Below, one piece after another: positions 25,139 through 34,616 of a stretch of 51,194 nucleotides of DNA (positions are counted from its first letter, which is position 1; each line of letters opens with the position of its first letter). The notes beneath the pieces were generated by a model. It saw only the letters and a program-made list of their open reading frames with translations, was not told the origin of the DNA and ran no database searches. Source of the DNA: Pseudomonadota bacterium (GTDB taxonomy: Bacteria; Chloroflexota; UBA6077; JAJPHF01); the NCBI GenBank assembly GCA_021325365.1, contig JAJPHF010000183.1, positions 1 through 51,194 of the forward strand. Reading direction: 5' to 3'. A program made the position numbers and the translations under genes.

Positions 25139-26335
25139 ATGCAACAGAACCGGCTGCTGACCGCGCTCAGCGTGGGCCACAGCATCGAGCACTGGTACGA
25201 GGGGGCGTTCTGGATCTTCCTGGCGGTGGCGAGCAAAGAGCTGGGGCTGTCGTTCGCCGAGGCGGGCGCGCTCGCCTCGGCGCGGGCGCTGCTCGGCGCC
25301 TTCGGCCACTTGGGCGCGGGCGCCGTCAGCGACATCGTCGGCCGCCCCACGCTCATGCTTACCGGCTGCCTGGCCTGGCTGGGGCTCGCCTTCTGCCTGC
25401 TCGGTATCGCGCCCGGCTACCTGGTGCTGCTCGTGCTCGCCGGCGCCCTCGGGGTCGGCTCCGGCCTATGGCACCCGCCGGCGATGGCGATCCTCTCCGG
25501 CCGGTTCCCAGACCGTCGCGGCTTCGTGCTGTCGCTGCACGAGCTGGCCGGCAACGTCGGCACCGCGCTCACGCCATCGATCGTGGGCCTCGCGATCGTC
25601 GCCTTCCCCTGGCGGGCGGTGCTGCTGGCGCAGCTCCTCCCCGGCGTGGTGATGGGCGCGCTCTTCTGGGTCGTGGCGCCCAAGCTGAGCCGGGTCGAGG
25701 CGCGCCCCACGCTCCGGCGCTACCGGGCGGGGCTGGTCGAGATCCTCCGCAACCGCACGATCCTCGCCATGTCGCTGGTGTCGGGCCTGCGCTCGGCCAC
25801 CCAGACGACGCTGCAGACCTTCCTGCCGCTCTTCCTGGCCTACAGCTACGGCCTCGACGCGGCGAGCATGGGCTTCTACCTCACGGCGCTGGCCATCCTC
25901 GGCGTGCTCTCGCCGCTGCTCGGCGGCCCCGTCTCCGACCGCATCGGGCGGCGACCGGTGCTGCTCGTGGGCCTGCTGGCGATCGGGCTGCTCGGGCTGC
26001 TCATCCCGTGGGCCGCGCCGGGCGCGCCGCTGGTCGCCACGCTCGGGGGCGTGGGGCTGTTCCTGTTCGCGCTGCGCTCGGTGGTCTTCGCGTACGCGCT
26101 CGACGTGGCGCCCGGCGAGATGGGCGCCAGCACGGTCGGCGTGCTCTTCGGCGCCCAGCAGATCGTGACGGCGTTCTGCCCCGCTCTGGTGGGCCTCTTC
26201 GCCGACCACGCCGGGCTCGGGGCCGCGCTGCTGCTGGCCGCGGTCTTCTCGCTCGCCGGCGCGCTCGTCGTCGCCGCGTTGCCGCTGCTGGAGCGCGCCG
26301 CGGCCGCTGCCCCGGCCAGCGCTTCGGCGCCCTGA
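25139..26335 (+). CDS. MFS transporter
   Basis: 398 residues with about 12 hydrophobic segments. The loop motif between TM2 and TM3 is GAVSDIVGRPTLML and its second-half counterpart GGPVSDRIGRRPVLL; GLWHPPAMAILSGRFPDRRG is typical of the fosmidomycin-resistance/sugar-efflux-like branch. Probable proton-linked exporter; substrate unknown. ATG 25139 is preceded by a G-rich stretch about 8 nt away. Convergent with the UbiD gene, 58 bp apart. Confidence 0.9.
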   Translation: MQQNRLLTALSVGHSIEHWYEGAFWIFLAVASKELGLSFAEAGALASARALLGAFGHLGAGAVSDIVGRPTLMLTGCLAWLGLAFCLLGIAPGYLVLLVLAGALGVGSGLWHPPAMAILSGRFPDRRGFVLSLHELAGNVGTALTPSIVGLAIVAFPWRAVLLAQLLPGVVMGALFWVVAPKLSRVEARPTLRRYRAGLVEILRNRTILAMSLVSGLRSATQTTLQTFLPLFLAYSYGLDAASMGFYLTALAILGVLSPLLGGPVSDRIGRRPVLLVGLLAIGLLGLLIPWAAPGAPLVATLGGVGLFLFALRSVVFAYALDVAPGEMGASTVGVLFGAQQIVTAFCPALVGLFADHAGLGAALLLAAVFSLAGALVVAALPLLERAAAAAPASASAP

Positions 26336-26393
26336 GCGCGTGAGCGCGCCCGCCGCGCGGAGCCCGTGGAGTGTCTGCCCGCTCGCCGGCGCG

Positions 26394-27824
26394 CTACCGC
26401 TCGATCCCGTAGCGCTCCCATTGCGCGTCCACCCGCTCCAGGTGCGCCCGCGGTGGCAGCGCGGCCGGCGGGAACTCGTGCTTGCGGGTCGCGTCGATGC
26501 CCACTTTCGAGCCGATCAGGCGCGCGTGGTCGTCGGCGGGCACCGGGTACGGCGCCTGGGCGGGGTCCAGGTTCATCGCCAGCGTGTCGCGAAAGATGTA
26601 GACGTCCTGCTGCGGCTGGACCCGGAAGCTCATCGCCCACTCGACCTCGAACGAGTCCCGGATGTCGATGTCGTCGTCCACGACGATGATCTACTTGGCG
26701 AACTGCGGGTAGGTCGACCAGACCGACCACATGACCTGCTGCGGCTGGGCGGCGTAGTCCTTCCGCAGCGCCACCACCAGGCAGGCCGACGAACCGCCGC
26801 TCTCGCGCCAGTACACGTCCCGCACGGGCAGGCCCAGGTAGTCCTTCAGGTGGCGAAGGACCTGCTGACCGCGGCCGATGCCCCGGATGCACGAGCTTTC
26901 GCTGGGCGGCATCTGGCTCAGGAACGCCTGATAGATCGGCTCGCGCCGCCGCGTGAGGCAGCTTACCTCCAGCACCGCGCTCTTGCCGCCCGCGCCCATG
27001 TAGCCCGTGAACTCCCCGAACGGCCCCTCGTGCTCCAGGCGCTCCGGGTCCACCCAGCCCTCCAGCACGTACTGCGCGGTCGCGGGCACCTGCAGGTCCA
27101 CCGTGCGCGCGCGGACCACGCCCAGCGCCGCGCCCCGCAGCCCGCCGGCGACGGCCAGCTCGTCCATGCCGTAGGGCAGCCGCGTCACCGAACAGAGGCT
27201 CACCGTGGGGTCTGGCCCCACCGCGACGGCCACGGGCATCTTGCGGCCCAGCGCGCGGTACTTGCGCAGGTGGATGGCGAAGTGCTGGGTGCCCTCCAGG
27301 TGAAACCCGCCGATCCCGGCGCGGCGCGGGCCGTGGAGCTGCATGCGGTAGGTGCCGACGTTGCGCTCGCCGGTCTCCGGGTCGTGCGTGATGACGCAGG
27401 GAGCGGTAAAAAACGGCGCCGGGTCGTGCTCGACCGTCCAGCTGGGCAGGGGAATCTCGCGCAGGTCAACGGCGTCGCCCTCCGCGATCACCTCCTGGCA
27501 GGGGCCGCTGCTGACCGCCACAGGCGGGATGGGCGCGGCTTGCGCCTGCTGCCAGCGCGCGGTGATCCCCGCCACGTCGCACTCCAGCGCCGTGGCGTAG
27601 ATCGTCGGCGACCCGCCCACGATGCCCACCGCCACCGGCGCCGTGAAGCCCCGCACGTTCTCGAAGAGCAGGGCCGGACGGCGCTCGGTCGGGATGCGCT
27701 GGAACACCCGCCGCACCACGGCGGCGATCTCCCAGTCCTTGTCGACTTCGGCTCGTACCCGCTGCAGCAGCCCCTGCCGGTCGAGCGTCTCGACGTACTC
27801 TTGCAAGTCAGCGTACGGCATCAC
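26394..27824 (-). pseudogene. UbiD-family decarboxylase interrupted by one in-frame TAG
   Basis: The frame covers 476 codons, the usual UbiD length, with a single TAG at 26693-26691 (codon 378). On either side the protein is intact: MMPYADLQEYVETLDRQG at the start; GGFHLEGTQHFAIHL; TYPQFAK then the stop; then IIVVDDDIDIRDSFEVEWAM. One C-to-T change from a Gln codon (CAG) explains it. UbiD enzymes use prenylated FMN to (de)carboxylate aromatic or enoic acids. The gene starts 7 bp after the LigB gene, at the end of the aromatic cluster. It could be a recent nonsense mutation, a suppressed codon or a sequence error. Confidence 0.85.
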
Positions 27825-27831
27825 GACATCC

Positions 27832-28881
27832 CTAGGCGCGAAAGCTCGCGATGACCTTGTTCGAGTTCATGACGTGGCTCTCGATCAACACGGCGTCCCG
27901 CGTGCGCAGGCCCAGCTCGGCCATCGCGCCCACCAGGCAGAACCAGTTCAGCAGCTCCTGCTGGCCGCTGTCCTCGACCTGACTAAGCGTCCGCTCCCGC
28001 CAGACCGCGTAGTCGCCGGCGACCAGCGCCGCGAACAGTTCTCGGTCCGCGGCCAGGTCGGGATACAAGCAATAGTGCTTCGGCGTGAGGAAGGAGTGCG
28101 ACCAGCTCGACGAGGCGACGAGCGCGACGCGCCACGGGCTCGCGGCGAGCGTCCGCGCGCACGCGGCGCCCAGCTCGAAGCAGCGGCGTGGCGAGGGCGA
28201 CGGCGGGTCCAGCTCGTCCTCGCCGACCGCTTCCCCCAGCCCGCCCATGTAGCCGCGAAACCGGATGACCCGCCGGCCGAAGCAGTTCACGGCGAACGGC
28301 ACGAGGGGATAGGGGAAGCCGCGGCGGTCCCAGTCGAGGTAGAGCACGGTGTTAATGAACGCGTGCCCCAGCTCGACGTGCAACGGTCGGTAGGCATACG
28401 CCACGTCGAACCCCGCGTGCAGCAGCCCCGCGGTCAAGAGCTTGGCGCCCGCCTGGTGCCCCGGGACCTGCAGCAGCATGTCGTCGGGCTCGCCCCAGTA
28501 GTTCGGCGCCCCGCCGGCGCGGCGCCAGGGGTGGCACGCCAGGCGCTCGTACGCCAGCACGCAGAACGCCGGCATGACGTCCTCGGTGAAGTTCTCGTAC
28601 TGGTCATCGCCCCACACGACGACGAAGTCCGGCGCGAACTCGTCGAGGATGTCCCGCGCGCGGCGCAGCTCCCGCACCAGCGCGGCGCGATGTCGCTCTG
28701 CCGCCGCCGCCCCTTCGTCCTCGCCCCACTCGTCCCGCATGGCCGCGGGCCAGCCGGCGGGCACGCGCAGGCGCTCGGGGAGCCCGGGGTCCGCCAGGGT
28801 CCGCGGCAGTGAGATCGGGCGGATGGTACGCGGGGTGAGCGCGGGATAATGGGTCACGCCCAGCCCTAAGATGTCCCCCAT
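27832..28881 (-). CDS. Class III extradiol dioxygenase-like (LigB superfamily) protein
   Basis: 349 residues. The N-terminal GLGVTHYPAL gives the first metal-ligand His (H11); FVVVWGDDQYENF and VALVASSSWSHSFL match the second half of the LigB active-site region. Enzymes of this fold open catechol-type rings with Fe(II) (protocatechuate 4,5-dioxygenase, gallate dioxygenase). ATG 28881 follows AAGGAGGGGG; the frame upstream to 29031 is not protein-like. It lies between the Rieske genes and UbiD in one run. Substrate inferred only as aromatic. Confidence 0.87.
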   Translation of the reverse strand: MGDILGLGVTHYPALTPRTIRPISLPRTLADPGLPERLRVPAGWPAAMRDEWGEDEGAAAAERHRAALVRELRRARDILDEFAPDFVVVWGDDQYENFTEDVMPAFCVLAYERLACHPWRRAGGAPNYWGEPDDMLLQVPGHQAGAKLLTAGLLHAGFDVAYAYRPLHVELGHAFINTVLYLDWDRRGFPYPLVPFAVNCFGRRVIRFRGYMGGLGEAVGEDELDPPSPSPRRCFELGAACARTLAASPWRVALVASSSWSHSFLTPKHYCLYPDLAADRELFAALVAGDYAVWRERTLSQVEDSGQQELLNWFCLVGAMAELGLRTRDAVLIESHVMNSNKVIASFRA

Positions 28882-29005
28882 GCTGACCCCCTCCTTGCCC
28901 TCCCTGCTCTCCGCCTGCGTTGCGCGCCCACGGGCGATGGACGCACCGCTTTGTCCGTGCCGTCCACGGGACGCTCGCCCCGGTCCTCGCCCCTCGGCGA
29001 AGCGC

Positions 29006-29500
29006 TCACAGTACGATGCTGATGGCGCCATGCTCCCGCAACGATTCCTGGTCCAGCGTCGCGCGCCGATAGCGGATCTTGAACCCGTCGTCCTCCCGCA
29101 GCAGCGTGTAGTCGTAGCGGCCCACGTAGGGCGCCTCCCGCCCCTCCCGGAAGCGATACACCACGAACGACGCCGTCACCCTCACCAGATCGTCCGTTAC
29201 GTCGAGCAGCCGCACGTTGGTGATCAGCCGCCGCGTGCGCGACCAGGGAAACTCGCGGTGGGCGTGGCGGCTCTTGAGACGGTTCACGCGGCCCTGCAAG
29301 CGCGTGAAGTCGTCGTCCACGAACACCAGGTCGCGCGCGGGATCGCCCTCCGGCAGGTCCGTGGTCGGCACCACGTAGCGCGCCTCGGGCACGAACAGCG
29401 CCAGCCACTCGTCCAGCCGCCACTCGTCCAGCAGCGCCGCCTCGGCGTAGAGAAAGTCCTCCACCGCGGATCGCAGCGCGGCCCTGTCGCTCAGACTCAT
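29006..29500 (-). CDS. Aromatic-ring-hydroxylating dioxygenase beta subunit
   Basis: 164 residues with the SnoaL/NTF2-like fold of dioxygenase small subunits: AVEDFLYAEAALLDEWRLDEWL at the start, VPTTDLPEGD, SRHAHREFPWSRTRRLITNV in the middle, YRRATLDQESL near the end. It is structural, packing with the Rieske alpha subunit. Its ATG lies 2 bp after the alpha stop, so the two are translationally linked. Confidence 0.93.
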   Translation of the reverse strand: MSLSDRAALRSAVEDFLYAEAALLDEWRLDEWLALFVPEARYVVPTTDLPEGDPARDLVFVDDDFTRLQGRVNRLKSRHAHREFPWSRTRRLITNVRLLDVTDDLVRVTASFVVYRFREGREAPYVGRYDYTLLREDDGFKIRYRRATLDQESLREHGAISIVL

Positions 29501-29502
29501 CG

Positions 29503-30822
29503 TCAGCGCCTCGCCGCGGCGAACGCCCGCTCGTCGACCGGCGGCGCCTCGTGCTGCCCTTGCACCATCGCGTGCCACTGCCGCCAGAAGGTGCGCATCT
29601 GCATCTCGTCGTCGTCGAGCGGCTCGCGGTGCATCCCCCGCGAGAGGTCCGACCACTCCACGCCGCCGGAGCGAAATCCCGCCTGGCAGGACTCCAAGGC
29701 CTCGACGTCGTCGGGTGTGGCGAACCCGCCCGGCCCGAGGAACGTTAGGGAATACTCCATGCGGTAGGCTCGCAGGTCCGCGCGCTCGTGGCGCGGCACC
29801 AGCTCCCACTGGGCCACGTCCATCCGGTCGGGCGCCGTCGGCCAGATCTGGCGCAGGCGGAACCCCGACAGCGTGTCCTGAAACACCAGGTTCGGGAAGA
29901 TGACGATGAAGCGCGACAGCTCGGCCATCTGCTGCCCGCGCGCCTGGCCGTACCGTTCGATGAGCGCGGCGCGCAGGCGGGTGATCTCGGCGTTGGCGGC
30001 CTCGCTCCACAGCGGGCTCGGGTAGGCAATGGTCCGGCCCGGCGTCGGCAAGAGCATCGCGGCGTGCCGCCCGCTCAGCGCGAGGGCGCGGGAGCGCGCG
30101 CGCTGCTCCTGGCGGCTGAGCTGGTCGACGCCCGCCGCCGCCCGCCGCTGGGCCATGTACTCGAAGTACGTCTGGTGGACGGTGGCGATGTGATAGTTGT
30201 CGATGCTGTTCTCGATCAGGAGCTTCCAGTTGGCGTTGATCGCGTAGCGGGCCGAGCCGGCGATCACTCCCCAGCCACCCAACAGCTCGGCCGAGTCCAT
30301 CGTCTGATCGATGTACTCCTTGGCCTCGCCGAGATAGGTGGCGAGGTCCTCGCCGTCGGGGGCGAAGCTCACGAAGTACAGGCCACGGTAGCTCTCCAGG
30401 CGCGGCGGGGCCTTCAGGCCAAGCTCCGTCCGGTCGAAGGCCGCCGAGTAGCCCCCCTCATCGGGTACGCCGATCAGCTCGCCCTGCGTGTTGAAGGTCC
30501 ATGCGTGGTAGAAGCACTGAAACTGCTCGGCCCGGCCCTGCTCCTGCCGACACACCATGGCGCCGCGATGCGTGCAGGTATTGTGAAACGCGCGGATCTG
30601 CCCATCCCGCCCGCGCACGAGGAACAGCGGGTGGCCGGCCACGGTGCGGCGGCGGTACTCGCCCGGCTGGGCGAATTCCGACTCGTGCCCAACGTACAGC
30701 CAGCACCGCTCGAAGATCTGCTCCTGCTCCCGGGCCAGGATCTCCGGCGCGGTCATCGTCGAGCGGTGTACGCGGAAGATGCCGTCGAGCGGACGGTCGA
30801 CCACCAGGCTGGCGAGATCCAT
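29503..30822 (-). CDS. Rieske non-haem iron dioxygenase alpha subunit
   Basis: 439 residues. Rieske 2Fe-2S ligands are C83-x-H85 and C103-xx-H106. The mononuclear iron site is DNYHIATVH with H211 and H216, and D208 as the bridging acid; a carboxylate ligand is expected later. With the beta subunit it would insert O2 into an aromatic ring, or demethylate/decarboxylate. Ferredoxin and reductase genes are not in the window. The palindrome AGAATCGATTCT (30862-30873) lies 40 bp upstream. Confidence 0.95.
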   Translation of the reverse strand: MDLASLVVDRPLDGIFRVHRSTMTAPEILAREQEQIFERCWLYVGHESEFAQPGEYRRRTVAGHPLFLVRGRDGQIRAFHNTCTHRGAMVCRQEQGRAEQFQCFYHAWTFNTQGELIGVPDEGGYSAAFDRTELGLKAPPRLESYRGLYFVSFAPDGEDLATYLGEAKEYIDQTMDSAELLGGWGVIAGSARYAINANWKLLIENSIDNYHIATVHQTYFEYMAQRRAAAGVDQLSRQEQRARSRALALSGRHAAMLLPTPGRTIAYPSPLWSEAANAEITRLRAALIERYGQARGQQMAELSRFIVIFPNLVFQDTLSGFRLRQIWPTAPDRMDVAQWELVPRHERADLRAYRMEYSLTFLGPGGFATPDDVEALESCQAGFRSGGVEWSDLSRGMHREPLDDDEMQMRTFWRQWHAMVQGQHEAPPVDERAFAAARR

Positions 30823-30861
30823 GATCGCTGCTCCGTGCGCCCAAGCGTCGGCGGCCAGGCC

Positions 30862-30873
30862 AGAATCGATTCT
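30862..30873. promoter_or_regulatory. Perfect 12-bp palindrome upstream of the Rieske operon
   Basis: AGAATCGATTCT is a perfect palindrome, AT-richer than its surroundings and 40 bp before the Rieske alpha start. Position suits an operator for catabolic control; no promoter boxes are certain. Confidence 0.35.
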
Positions 30874-30954
30874 ACTCGGCCGGCGAGCGCGGAGCGAGGC
30901 CGCTGCGCCGCGAGCACGGTCGGCCCGAGGGCGGCATCAAGCTGTGCGCCGACC

Positions 30955-33324
30955 TCAGACCGCCGCACGGCGGGCGAACGGCGAGCGCTGCACCAGGTCC
31001 AGCACGCGCTCGGGCGTGAGCGGCAGGGCATTAGCTGCCGCGCCCTCGGGCCGTAGCGCGTCCATGACGGCGTTCGCGATGGCCGCCGGCACCGGGATGG
31101 TCCCGGCCTCCCCCACGCCCTTGAAGCCGCCCGACGTGTGCGGCGACGGCGTGTGCAAGTGCGCGGTCCGCACGGCCGGCACCTCGCGGGCCGTCGGGAT
31201 CAGGTAGTCCAGCAGCGAGGCCGTGAGGAGCTGCCCGTGCTCGTCGTAGCGCAGCTCCTCGTAGAGCGCGCCGCCGATGCTCTGGGCGATCGCGCCGACG
31301 AGCTGGCCGTCCACGAGCATGGGGTTCACCACGGTGCCGCAGTCGTCCACGGCCACGTACTGGAGGAGCCGGATGCCGCCCGTCTCAGGATCGACCTCGA
31401 CCTCGCAGGCGTGCGTCGCATACGAATAGGCGCTCCCGGCCGGGTCGAAGGTCGCGCTCGCCTCCAGCCCGGGCGCCAGGCCGGGCGGCAGCCGGTGCGC
31501 CAGCGCGGCCGCGAGCGCGACCTCGGCCAGCCCGAGCCGCCGTGTCGGGCTGCCCCGCACCGCCACGTGCCCCTCGGCCAGCGCGACGTCGCTCGGCGCC
31601 ACCTCGAGCTGGTGCGCCGCGACCTGCAAGAGCTTGTCGCGCACCTGCCGCGCGGCGAGCAGCGCCGCGGAGCCGCCGGTGGTCATCCCGCGGCTGGCCG
31701 CCGTGCCGTAGCCGGAGTACGGACAGCGATCGGTGTCGCCCAAGAGCACGCGCACCTGGCTGGGCTCCACCTGCAGCACGTCGGCGCAGATCTGGGCGAG
31801 CGCCGTCTCGTGCCCCTGGCCGCTCGGGACGAGCGAGCAGGCGAGCGTGACCGTCCCATCGGGCTCGACGCGCACGACCGCGGACTCGTAGGCGCCGTGG
31901 CGCCGGCCCGCCCGCGCCATGGCGGCCGAGGAGATGGTCGTCGACTCCACGGTGCATGCCACGCCGAGCCCGCGGAGCACCCCCTGCGCCCGCAGCGCCG
32001 CGTGCTCCGCGCGGCGCGCCTCCCAGCCGACCAGCTCCAGGGCCCGGCGCAGCGCCTCCGGGTAATCGCCGCTATCGAACTCCCCCCGGCCGCTCGCGTT
32101 CGGATAGGGCAGCTCGTCGGGGCGCACCAGATTGCGCCGGCGCACCTCGGCCGCGTCGAGGCCTAGTCGCGCCGCGAGCGCGTCCAGGCCCCGCTCCATG
32201 GCGAACGTAGCCTGCGGCTTGCCGAAGCCGCGGTAGGCGCCGACCGGCATCTTGTTGGTCACCACCGCCTCAAGCTCCACCGCGTAGGCGCCGAGCCGGT
32301 ACGGCCCTGGAATCTGGTACATCGTCACGGTGGCGGCCGACGGCCCGCGCGAGTGCGGGTGCGCCCCGACGTCGACCCGCACCCGCGCGCGGGCGCCGAG
32401 CAGCGTGCCGTCGCGGCGCGCGGCCAGCTCCAGGTCGATCCGCTGCTCGCGGGCGTGAATGGTGGCCAGCAGGTGCTCGCGGCGGTCCTCGATCCAGCGC
32501 ACGGGCCGCCCGGTGCGCAGCGCGAAGAGCGCGACCAGCACTTCCTCGGGATACACGTGCAGCTTGGAGCCGAAGGCGCCGCCCACGTGCGGCGCGATCA
32601 CCCGCAGCCGGTGCTCGGGGAAGCCGAGCCGCTCCGCCAGAACGCTGCGCTCGACGTGTGCCGCCTGGGTGGCGAGCCAGACGGTCAGCTGCTCGCTGCC
32701 GGCGTCGTACTGCGCCGCCACCCCCCGCGTCTCGATGGGCAGCGGGGCGTGGCGGGGATAGGACACCCGCTGGCGCACGACCACGTCCGCGCCCGCGAAC
32801 GCGGCCTCGACGTCCCCCCGCCGGTCGCGCAGCCCGAACCCCAGATTGTCGCCCCACTCGGGGTACAGGAGCGGCGCTCCCGCCCCGAGCGCCTCGTCCA
32901 TGTCCACCACGGCCGGCAGTGGCTCGTAGGCGACCGCGACGGCCTCGGCGGCGTCCTCCGCGGCGTAGCGCGTCGGCGCGAGCAGCGCCGCCACCGCCTG
33001 CCCGGCGTAGTGGACGCGGTCGCGTGCCAGCACGGGGAAGGAGTCGCAGCGCATGCTGGGCAGGATCCAGTTGATGGGGATCGCGCGGGCCGGGCCGGGG
33101 AGGTCGGCTGCGGTCAGGAAGTCGGCCACGCCGTCCCCCAGCGCGCTGCGGTCGACGCCCAGGATGCGGGCGTGCGCGTGCGGACTGCGCACCACGCACA
33201 TCTCGAGCAGGCCGGGCAGATGCAGGTCGGCGACGAAGCGGGCCGCGCCGGTGAGCAGCCGGCGGTCCTCCTTGCGTGGGATCGCGCGCCCGATCCATCC
33301 GTTGGCTGCTGTGCTCTGGGCCAC
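30955..33324 (-). CDS. Xanthine dehydrogenase-family molybdopterin-binding (large) subunit
   Basis: 789 residues from GTG 33324, which has GGAGGAAGC upstream; ATG 33378 is an alternative. The N-terminal IGRAIPRKEDRRLLTG block, VGGAFGSK, VGAYRGFGKPQATFAMERGLD and the C-terminal GVGEAGTIPVPAAIANAV with the catalytic Glu are all present. AYRGFGKP rather than AYRCSFR argues against a true CO dehydrogenase. Partners normally needed (FAD and 2Fe-2S subunits) are not adjacent. Probably hydroxylates a heterocyclic or aldehyde substrate. Heads the aromatic cluster. Confidence 0.92.
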   Translation of the reverse strand: MAQSTAANGWIGRAIPRKEDRRLLTGAARFVADLHLPGLLEMCVVRSPHAHARILGVDRSALGDGVADFLTAADLPGPARAIPINWILPSMRCDSFPVLARDRVHYAGQAVAALLAPTRYAAEDAAEAVAVAYEPLPAVVDMDEALGAGAPLLYPEWGDNLGFGLRDRRGDVEAAFAGADVVVRQRVSYPRHAPLPIETRGVAAQYDAGSEQLTVWLATQAAHVERSVLAERLGFPEHRLRVIAPHVGGAFGSKLHVYPEEVLVALFALRTGRPVRWIEDRREHLLATIHAREQRIDLELAARRDGTLLGARARVRVDVGAHPHSRGPSAATVTMYQIPGPYRLGAYAVELEAVVTNKMPVGAYRGFGKPQATFAMERGLDALAARLGLDAAEVRRRNLVRPDELPYPNASGRGEFDSGDYPEALRRALELVGWEARRAEHAALRAQGVLRGLGVACTVESTTISSAAMARAGRRHGAYESAVVRVEPDGTVTLACSLVPSGQGHETALAQICADVLQVEPSQVRVLLGDTDRCPYSGYGTAASRGMTTGGSAALLAARQVRDKLLQVAAHQLEVAPSDVALAEGHVAVRGSPTRRLGLAEVALAAALAHRLPPGLAPGLEASATFDPAGSAYSYATHACEVEVDPETGGIRLLQYVAVDDCGTVVNPMLVDGQLVGAIAQSIGGALYEELRYDEHGQLLTASLLDYLIPTAREVPAVRTAHLHTPSPHTSGGFKGVGEAGTIPVPAAIANAVMDALRPEGAAANALPLTPERVLDLVQRSPFARRAAV

Positions 33325-33615
33325 CGCTTCCTCCGCCAAGCCTCTACCGCTTCCGCCTATGACCGGATGCCCCCCCATCCTACACAGGGCGGCCGCCCGC
33401 GACCAATGCCCCATTACCGGCCAGCCCCGTGCGGGCGGCGTGCTCGGGCTGGCCGCCTGTCCCGGGAATCCGGGTGGCGCCCCACCCCGCGCGGCCGGTA
33501 CGCCCTGCTCGCCAACCTGGGCTCGGGCAAGCTGGCGGCGCCCCACCCCGCGCGGCCGGTACACTTCGGGTAACGGCCTACCCCATGACTCCAGGACCGA
33601 AGGTGGTGCGAAGCG
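33325..33615. repeat. Divergent region with 26-bp direct repeat
   Basis: A 26-bp sequence (33476-33501) recurs exactly at 33537-33562, period 61 bp, just before the cyclodeaminase-like start at 33616. It is very GC-rich (GGCGCCCC...GGCCGGTAC). It may be a duplicated regulatory site or slippage. No gene is seen. Confidence 0.6.
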
Positions 33616-34596
33616 ATGCTGCTGCTGCGACATGAGGAGATCGCGGGCCTGCTGACGACCGACGAGACCATCGCGGCGGTGCGGGCGGCGCTGGTCGAGC
33701 AGGGCGAGGGCGCCGTCGACCTGCCGCCGCGCCTCACTGTCGACTCGTCGGCCGGCCGCGGCTGGCTGCGGCTGATGCCCACGCTGCTGAACCGCTCCGG
33801 CTACATGGGCTACAAGGCGATGCACTCCACGCCCGGCGTCGGCGTGCGCTACCTGGTGGCCCTGTACGCGATGGCGAGCGGCGAGCTACTCGCGCTCGTC
33901 GACGCCGACTGGATCACGGCAGCGCGCACGGCGGCGGTGGCGGCCGTTGCCACCGACGTGCTCGCGCGCCCGCGCATCCAGCAGGCCGGCATCCTCGGCT
34001 CCAGTCACCAGGCCCGCGCGCTGCTCACCGCCCTCTCGCGGGTCCGCGCCCTGCCGAGCGTGCGCGTCTACAGTCCGACCGCCGCCAACCGCGAGCGCTT
34101 CGCCGCCGAGCTGAGCCGCCAGCTGGCACTCCCCGTCACCGCCGTCGCGTCCCTCGACGCGCTGCTCGCCGACTGCGACCTGCTCGGCTGCGCCATCCGC
34201 CCCGGCGCCACGCCCGTGCTGCGCGGCGACGCCCTCGCGCTCGGCGTCCACGTGAACGCGCTCAGCTCCATCCGCCCGGAGTCCCGCGAGCTGGACGACA
34301 GCGTCTGGCGCCGCGCCAGCTGCGTCGTCGTGGACGACCGCGCCCACGCGTTCGAGTCCGGCGACGGCCAGAGCGCGCTGCGCAGCAGCAGCGCCCGCCA
34401 GGACGACGTGGCCGAGCTGTGGGAGGTCATCGCGGGGCGACGCCCCGGCCGCCGCTCCCCCGACGACGTGACGCTGTTCAAGGCCGTCGGCACCGGCCTG
34501 CTCGACCTGGCGCTCGCCATCGCCATCTACGAGCGCGCCCGCGAGCGCGGCCTGGGCGCCGACGTTGGCGGGTTCCCGCGCCTGCGCCCCTTCTGA
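33616..34596 (+). CDS. Ornithine cyclodeaminase/mu-crystallin family protein
   Basis: 326 residues. Begins MLLLRHEEIAGLLTTDETI, very like the 18387 protein. K68 region GYMGYKAMHSTPG and D98 in ALVDADWITAARTAA fit the family substrate site; NAD binding uses AGILGSSHQARALL. The family includes deaminases, imine reductases and alanine dehydrogenases, so the reaction is open. Divergent from the xanthine-dehydrogenase-type gene. Confidence 0.9.
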   Translation: MLLLRHEEIAGLLTTDETIAAVRAALVEQGEGAVDLPPRLTVDSSAGRGWLRLMPTLLNRSGYMGYKAMHSTPGVGVRYLVALYAMASGELLALVDADWITAARTAAVAAVATDVLARPRIQQAGILGSSHQARALLTALSRVRALPSVRVYSPTAANRERFAAELSRQLALPVTAVASLDALLADCDLLGCAIRPGATPVLRGDALALGVHVNALSSIRPESRELDDSVWRRASCVVVDDRAHAFESGDGQSALRSSSARQDDVAELWEVIAGRRPGRRSPDDVTLFKAVGTGLLDLALAIAIYERARERGLGADVGGFPRLRPF

Positions 34597-34616
34597 GCCT
34601 GGCCATCGGCCGGCGC

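Noticed and set aside
30955..33825. 956-residue version of the molybdopterin subunit
   Set aside because: The extension is antisense to the cyclodeaminase-like gene and its upstream repeats; GTG 33324 has a good ribosome site.
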